The position numbers and the translations under genes were made by a program. This document shows, piece by piece, positions 13,157 to 17,664 of a stretch of 17,664 bases of DNA. Below the pieces are notes generated by a model. The model worked only from the letters and a program-made list of their open reading frames with translations. It was not told where the DNA came from and did not search any database. Origin of the DNA: CAKSQF01 sp051868045. GTDB taxonomy: Bacteria; Bacillota; Clostridia; Oscillospirales; CAG-272. The DNA lies in the NCBI GenBank assembly GCA_051868045.1, contig JBJDZN010000067.1, positions 1 to 17,664 on the forward strand. The letters are read 5' to 3'. Numbering within the stretch: position 1 is the stretch's first letter; every line of letters starts with the position of its first letter.

Positions 13157-16100
13157 TCAGCCAAGCTCAGGAGCAACGGTCGTGTAATCCACCTCTACGG
13201 TAGAGATCACATTGCCATCGGCATCCTTCAGGGTCAGGGTGAAGGTATCAAATCCGTTCTCCGGAATGTCGGTAACGACCACGCCGTAGAGCAGACAGCC
13301 CTCTGCCGCCGTATAGACCTGTCCTGCCGCCGTCGCACTCTGATACAACTTCATGTCCACACCGATGGTGCGGGTCACGGTCCAATCGTCCTTATCTTCC
13401 TGCCGGAAGACCAGCTCGTAGGTGTATCCGTTCTGAACCTCATTGGCATCGGATACCACCAGAATCCTCAGATCGAATTTCCCCTCTTCGCTACCCAGTC
13501 TGTTCTGGACAAACGCCGTATGATAGGTAGTGGTGATAGCGTTGCTTTCGCTGTCGATATAGCCCTTGATGAAACGCTGTCCGCAGAAGAGGCAGGACGA
13601 ATCTTCCTCGATGTGTCCCTGATTGTAGTTCTCTTCGAAATAGCTTTCCATCTCGTCTGCCATATAGCGGTAGCCGAAGATGTTGGGATGAATGCTGTCG
13701 TTCATATAAGTTGCAAGACAGGTCGGCTCATTCACACCAATGCCGGCATAGAAGTCCACAATGCCGATGCCCCACTTGCCGTGAATCTCATAGAGCGCAT
13801 CCACCATAGCGGCATAATTGTCGCTGTCATAAGGGCAGTTGGTGTAGAAGATCACCTCGCAACCCCAGGTTTCCTTGGCGTAGGCGATGATATACTCGAT
13901 GGCACCGATGACGGTGGTCTGATCGAAGTCGTCCTTATCAAAGCTGTCGCTGAGCGTGCCGAGAGGCTGAGATGTGGTGGCGTCATTGGTGGAAAGCTGA
14001 ACGATCAGCTTATCGGGAGTGCCGTACTTCTTGAACTCGGTCTGAAGGCGTGCCACATAGGAGGTGGTGCCGTTGTTGACCAGCGTGGTTCCCGAAATTG
14101 CCGACTTCACGGTGCTGATGCCGTTGTCGTCGGTATCAATCAAATCCACGAAGGAGCGACCGCCTGTTGCCGAACCGTAGGTCACCGACGAGCCGAGGAA
14201 GAAGATCACTTCATCGGACAACGGCTTGACCTCGCACAGTCCGTTCTCGTCTGCGCCGCCCAGGTAATAGCCGTCGGCAAAGGTGATGGTTCCCGATGCG
14301 GTCTCAAACAGACCCCGTCTGATGCTGTCGCCGATGCCGTTGGAGTAGAAGGTTCCGCCCGACAGCGAACCGATGCTTGCCGTCGATCCGCTGGAACGGA
14401 CAGCGTAGGTATTTCCGGCGGAGGAGGCATAGAAGGTGCCGCCGGTGATGGCGTCTACTCTGCCGTACAGGTTCAGGGCAAGAACATTACAGCTGGTATC
14501 GCCGTTGGTCTTATTGCCGTAGAGATAGCCGCCCGAAATCAGGGCTACCGTACTGCCTGCGTCTACACGGACGCCGTGACCCCAGGTTGTGCCGGTGGTA
14601 TACCCGCCGATGAAGCCGCCCGAAATCTCGCCGACCGAACCCGAATTGACATACAGTCCGTAGCCGGTATTTCCGCTCGAACCGAGCGCAAGAGCCCGGA
14701 TCATACCGCCGCTGATTTCACCCAGCGTGGAGCTGCCCTGGAGACGGATACCTGCCGCATAGCTACCATCGCCGCCGTTGCCGCCGTTGCGCGCCCAGAT
14801 TTCGCCACCGCTGACCGACTTCAGAACGCCGCCGGCATCCTGAGTAATGCCTGCGCAGTTATTGGTGCAGGTTTTATTGAGAAGATCGGAGAGCAGGAAG
14901 CCGCCGGTGATTTCCTCGATGGTTCCCGCATTGCGCACGCAGAATCCCCAATGGGCACCGTCAGTCAGGCAGATGATTCTTCCGCCGTGAATGGACAGGC
15001 TTGCGCCGCTCTTATTATAAACGCCGATGCACTGAGTGGATGCGCCGAAGCCCACACTGCGAAGGGTTCCGCTCTCCAGCGTCAGGCTGCCGTAGTTGGT
15101 GACGGCGTTGATGTCAACTGCCGCAGAGGAGGAAACGGCGATCAGACCGGTTCCCACCGAATCGGTGAGGGTCAGGGTGCCGTTGTTGGTGACAGACGCC
15201 GTAACGGTATGTCCCGCCAGATCCAGCGTCAGGGTCTTTCCTGCGGGAATCGTGATGGCGGATGCCACATCGCCCAGCAGCTTGACGGTCTCGCCGTCCT
15301 CTGCCGCCGTAATGGCGTCGGCAACCGTCCGGTATACCGTATTGCCGATCGCTGCCGCCTCGGCATTTCCAACCAGCTCATAGGTCTTGCCCGAAACGGT
15401 TGCCGTAAGGCAGCCCTTTTCGGTGTCATAGCTTTCGGTAACTTCCGAGCCGTCGGTCACATAGTAGTAGCCCGATGCCTTCTGATCGGTCAGACTGCAA
15501 CCGTCGGCATAGGTAACGGTTCCGCCTGCGGTGAAGATAATACCGCTGTCGTTCTTGTTGCCGTAGAAGGCACCGCCCGAAACCGTAACGCTTCCTCCGC
15601 TGGAGCGGATGCCCGCCGTCACGCCGCTTGAGCTGTACGCCTTATAGGCATAGAACACGCCGCCGGAGATGTCGCCCACCGTTCCCCAGTTGCCGAGTGC
15701 CAGAATATTGGGTCCGCCGCTGGAATGGTTGCAGATGGCACGGATGGTGCCGCCCGAGATCTTGTTGATGGTCGCCTCATTGCGGATACCGAAGGTGAAA
15801 TCCTGAGCCTCGGAATATCCGGTGATGACGCCGCCCGAAATTTCGACGATGGTACTGCTTTCAATATTCCAGATGCCGTATGCCAGAGAGGCACCTGCAC
15901 CCGATCCGGAGGAGCCGACGCCTTCGGCGGTGATGATACCGCCCGAAATGGATTCGATTCTTCCGCCGCCTCTGTTGCGGATACCGATAACCCGATCGTT
16001 TGCGCCGGTTGCAGCGAATCTGCGGGCATAGATTTCGCCGCCCGAGATCGACAGGATGGTACCGCCGTCGTTGGTGATGGCGGCAACATTGCTCAGATTG

Positions 16101-17167
16101 GAAGCACTGAAAATTTCGGAGGTCAGCTCGCCGCCCGTAATTTCCTCAATGGTGCCGTAGTTCTGGATGGCAAAGCCGTAGGTCTCCTTGCTGATGGAGC
16201 GAACCGTTCCGCCGTGAACCGACAGGGTGGCTCCTGCCGCATTGTAGATGCCGATTGCCACGGTGCTGCCCGATCCGGACACCAGCAGATAGCCGCCGTC
16301 AAGGACCAGCGTGCCGTAGTTGAAGACTGCCGCCGCATTTCCGCCTGCGCAGGAGGAAATTTCGATCATGCCGCCGCCCACCGAGTCCACAATTGTCAAA
16401 GTACCCCGGTTATAGACGCTTGCCGCCACTCTGTGTCCGGCAAGATCAAGGGTAACATTGTCATTTTCGCCCACATGGATGCTCTGATAAACATCCTCAG
16501 TCAGGGTCAGATCGGACAAAGCGGGAAGAATTCCCTCGCTCTCGGTGACGCTGACATTCCGGAACACCTCTCCGGTGATCTTGGAGCACAGTCCGTAGCC
16601 CGTACCGGTCAGCGGATCAGCGTCGGTCCAGGTCAGAACCTCGGTTCCGTCTACGGTTACCGTAAAGGAACCGTTAAAGTAGGTAACGCTGAGGTTGGCA
16701 ACATCGCCCACGGAATACAGCATATTGGGGGTCCGGGCTGCAAAGCCCGACCAGGATTTGTCGTTGCGCTCAATTCCCACATAAACGCCGTTAGAATACG
16801 TGGTGAACTCCACCAGATAGTACCGGTCGCTTCCCTCTTCGATTATGCCGTTGCCGTTCAGATCGCTGACGGCAAACAGGAAGCCCGAGTCGCCGCCGTT
16901 TCCCGTCGCCTCATTTGCCGTACTGCCGATAGGGACGTCCGCAGTCAGCGTGATGGCAGATGCCGCATTCTGATCGCCCAACAGGTAGGTGCTGAAATTG
17001 GGCCAGTCAACCCGCTCGTTACAGGTGTAGGTGCTGCCGTCAACTGTCCAATTTCCTCCGAAATCGCCGGTCGTTGCCCAAACAGTTGCCGTGGGCAGTG
17101 CCGGCAAAATCAAAGCAGCCGCAGTCAGCAGGGAAAGTGCCGATTTCAGTCTGTTTTGTCTTGTCAT
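13157..17167 (-). CDS. Large secreted beta-helix protein with SGNH/GDSL esterase domain
   Basis: A 1336-residue exported protein. Residues 1-32 are a signal peptide ending PTATVWATT. About 35-208 form a LamG-like beta-sandwich (GFLFAVSDLNGNGI, LSVTYFNGSFTVTVDG). Residues 237-558 and 645-968 are two copies of a parallel beta-helix block, each with seven I-[ST]-G-G turns (for example EEITGG, GEISGG). About 985-1180 are an SGNH hydrolase: GSSVT with nucleophile Ser994, QLSTND (Asn1061), and Asp1157/His1160 in DSIHP. The final 140 residues, with CLFCG (1192-1196), look Ig-like. It probably de-esterifies surface or dietary polysaccharide. No LPXTG, lipobox or dockerin is seen. AGAAAGGA lies 9 bases before the ATG at 17167; the longer frame from 17305 would bury the signal peptide. 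Confidence 0.9.
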   Translation of the reverse strand: MTRQNRLKSALSLLTAAALILPALPTATVWATTGDFGGNWTVDGSTYTCNERVDWPNFSTYLLGDQNAASAITLTADVPIGSTANEATGNGGDSGFLFAVSDLNGNGIIEEGSDRYYLVEFTTYSNGVYVGIERNDKSWSGFAARTPNMLYSVGDVANLSVTYFNGSFTVTVDGTEVLTWTDADPLTGTGYGLCSKITGEVFRNVSVTESEGILPALSDLTLTEDVYQSIHVGENDNVTLDLAGHRVAASVYNRGTLTIVDSVGGGMIEISSCAGGNAAAVFNYGTLVLDGGYLLVSGSGSTVAIGIYNAAGATLSVHGGTVRSISKETYGFAIQNYGTIEEITGGELTSEIFSASNLSNVAAITNDGGTILSISGGEIYARRFAATGANDRVIGIRNRGGGRIESISGGIITAEGVGSSGSGAGASLAYGIWNIESSTIVEISGGVITGYSEAQDFTFGIRNEATINKISGGTIRAICNHSSGGPNILALGNWGTVGDISGGVFYAYKAYSSSGVTAGIRSSGGSVTVSGGAFYGNKNDSGIIFTAGGTVTYADGCSLTDQKASGYYYVTDGSEVTESYDTEKGCLTATVSGKTYELVGNAEAAAIGNTVYRTVADAITAAEDGETVKLLGDVASAITIPAGKTLTLDLAGHTVTASVTNNGTLTLTDSVGTGLIAVSSSAAVDINAVTNYGSLTLESGTLRSVGFGASTQCIGVYNKSGASLSIHGGRIICLTDGAHWGFCVRNAGTIEEITGGFLLSDLLNKTCTNNCAGITQDAGGVLKSVSGGEIWARNGGNGGDGSYAAGIRLQGSSTLGEISGGMIRALALGSSGNTGYGLYVNSGSVGEISGGFIGGYTTGTTWGHGVRVDAGSTVALISGGYLYGNKTNGDTSCNVLALNLYGRVDAITGGTFYASSAGNTYAVRSSGSTASIGSLSGGTFYSNGIGDSIRRGLFETASGTITFADGYYLGGADENGLCEVKPLSDEVIFFLGSSVTYGSATGGRSFVDLIDTDDNGISTVKSAISGTTLVNNGTTSYVARLQTEFKKYGTPDKLIVQLSTNDATTSQPLGTLSDSFDKDDFDQTTVIGAIEYIIAYAKETWGCEVIFYTNCPYDSDNYAAMVDALYEIHGKWGIGIVDFYAGIGVNEPTCLATYMNDSIHPNIFGYRYMADEMESYFEENYNQGHIEEDSSCLFCGQRFIKGYIDSESNAITTTYHTAFVQNRLGSEEGKFDLRILVVSDANEVQNGYTYELVFRQEDKDDWTVTRTIGVDMKLYQSATAAGQVYTAAEGCLLYGVVVTDIPENGFDTFTLTLKDADGNVISTVEVDYTTVAPELG

Positions 17168-17255
17168 TGTTTTCAATCCTTTCTTACCTTTTGTGTTATC
17201 TTCGGAATTCGTCATCTTGTACAAACAAATGAAAATTCCAGAGCCTGTCATCATT

Positions 17256-17284
17256 AAGATACACCATATTGAACAAAATTGCAA
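17256..17284 (-). promoter_or_regulatory. Possible promoter of the large secreted protein
   Basis: On the minus strand TTGCAA (17284-17279), 17 bases, TATCTT (17261-17256), a moderate match. Two direct copies of ACAATATG at 17306-17325 lie upstream of the -35 and might bind an activator. In the gene-free stretch 17168-17664 I see only this, the elements described below and a CGGACA/TGTCCG hairpin near 17420. Confidence 0.4.
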
Positions 17285-17473
17285 GAGGCTATGTGAAGTG
17301 TTCACAATATGTTAACAATATGATCGGTCCGCTCCCGCCGAAAACATCGGATTCTTCCATCATTCAACGATTATTCAGCATTTTTTTACAGTGCGGCAGC
17401 CTTTGAGAGGCGCAAAATCGGACACGCTGTCCGACGACGGGAAACCGAAAACTGCGGCAACCCCTTATCATCA

Positions 17474-17517
17474 CGGAATTTTCCGAAAATTTTGCAGAAA
17501 TTTTGCATGAATTTGCA
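17474..17517 (+). promoter_or_regulatory. Helically phased AT-tracts upstream of a strong promoter
   Basis: Palindrome CGGAATTTTCCG (17474-17485) is followed by AAAATTTTGCA, GAAATTTTGCA and TGAATTTGCA, ending at 17496, 17507 and 17517. These are 11 and 10 bases apart, close to one helical turn. They end 9 bases before the -35 and probably act as a curved UP-like element. Confidence 0.55.
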
Positions 17518-17526
17518 TATAGGATA

Positions 17527-17555
17527 TTGACAAAAGCCACATTCTATTGTATAAT
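17527..17555 (+). promoter_or_regulatory. Consensus promoter at the right edge
   Basis: TTGACA (17527-17532), 17 bases, TATAAT (17550-17555): both boxes match the consensus exactly. The predicted start is near 17562. Confidence 0.9.
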
Positions 17556-17561
17556 AGATTG

Positions 17562-17664
17562 TAATCTTTAGAGATTTGAGAAGGAGTCTCTTAAAAGCAT
17601 TGTTCTGGACCACTCCGACAGGGAGTCAAGGCCATACGGACAGCCGGGTCCACTGCCGATTGGC
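17562..17664 (+). ncRNA. Start of an unidentified structured transcript, cut by the window
   Basis: Downstream of the consensus promoter no ATG follows the AAGGAG at 17581-17586. The sequence folds well: GGACC (17607-17611) pairs with GGTCC (17647-17651) and encloses two hairpins, ACTCC/GGAGT (17612-17616 with 17622-17626) and GGC/GCC (17630-17632 with 17643-17645), a three-way junction. Another stem GCC/GGC begins at 17655. It could be a structural RNA, a riboswitch leader or an rRNA leader; I do not recognise the family. Confidence 0.4.

Noticed and set aside
13520..15631. 703-codon open frame on the plus strand opposite the large secreted protein
   Set aside because: It is a shadow of the biased codon use of the minus-strand gene. 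It has no domain pattern or suitable ribosome site, while the minus-strand product has a signal peptide and clear SGNH motifs.
15725..17257. 510-codon open frame on the plus strand
   Set aside because: Same reason: antisense to the beta-helix repeats, its repetitive composition mirrors the real gene.
17386..17613. 75-codon minus-strand open frame near the right edge
   Set aside because: It overlaps the perfect plus-strand promoter and phased AT-tracts, lacks a ribosome site and resembles no protein.
17562..17664. Cobalamin riboswitch at the right edge, from the GCCGGGTCC-ACTGCC resemblance
   Set aside because: The other conserved boxes expected upstream are absent and the spacing is too short.

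Overview
The window looks like a chromosomal segment of a Gram-positive, Clostridia-like bacterium, most plausibly a gut Oscillospiraceae/Ruminococcaceae relative. The evidence is strong AGGAGG-type ribosome sites, near-consensus vegetative promoters with TGn-extended -10 boxes, a Val-Asp-Phe-Gly tRNA cluster, an Hsp33 gene, a CadC/CadA metal-efflux operon, an ECF-transporter S component and BlaI/M56 genes. The lineage is an inference; no rRNA is present.

Left part (1-3160, mostly minus strand): a truncated histidine-phosphatase gene runs off the left edge. It is followed by a hairpin-rich repeat and five minus-strand tRNA genes (transcription order Val, Asp, Phe, Gly, Cys) with a near-perfect promoter and strong terminators. 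Next is hslO (redox chaperone Hsp33) with its own promoter. Centre-left (3029-7127): a plus-strand secreted lipoprotein, in which a LamG-like domain appears to sit inside an Ig-like domain, faces a minus-strand cadmium/zinc/lead resistance operon. That operon contains a CadC-type repressor, a free-standing heavy-metal-associated domain and a P1B-type ATPase that lacks that domain. A palindromic operator covers the predicted start site.

Island (about 7304-11720): downstream of a tRNA-Trp gene the composition becomes visibly AT-richer. Three cargo units follow: a membrane/GRAM-like protein with a frameshift, a membrane/PH-like protein, and a three-gene BlaI-like repressor, M56 protease and membrane protein operon. 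Each unit ends at or inside a copy of a related repeat (copies near 7591, 8278, 9059 and 11586), so the repeats appear to supply stop codons and terminators. No integrase or transposase is visible. This cassette-like arrangement is the most unusual feature of the window.

Right part (11784-17664): a promoter and a terminator with no convincing gene between them suggest a roughly 240-nt RNA. It converges on a minus-strand operon of an ECF S component plus a DUF1893 protein. Upstream of that lies a 1336-residue secreted protein: a LamG-like domain, two copies of a roughly 400-residue beta-helix block and an SGNH/GDSL esterase domain. At the right edge a consensus promoter, preceded by AT-tracts phased to the DNA helix, starts a structured, unidentified transcript that leaves the window.
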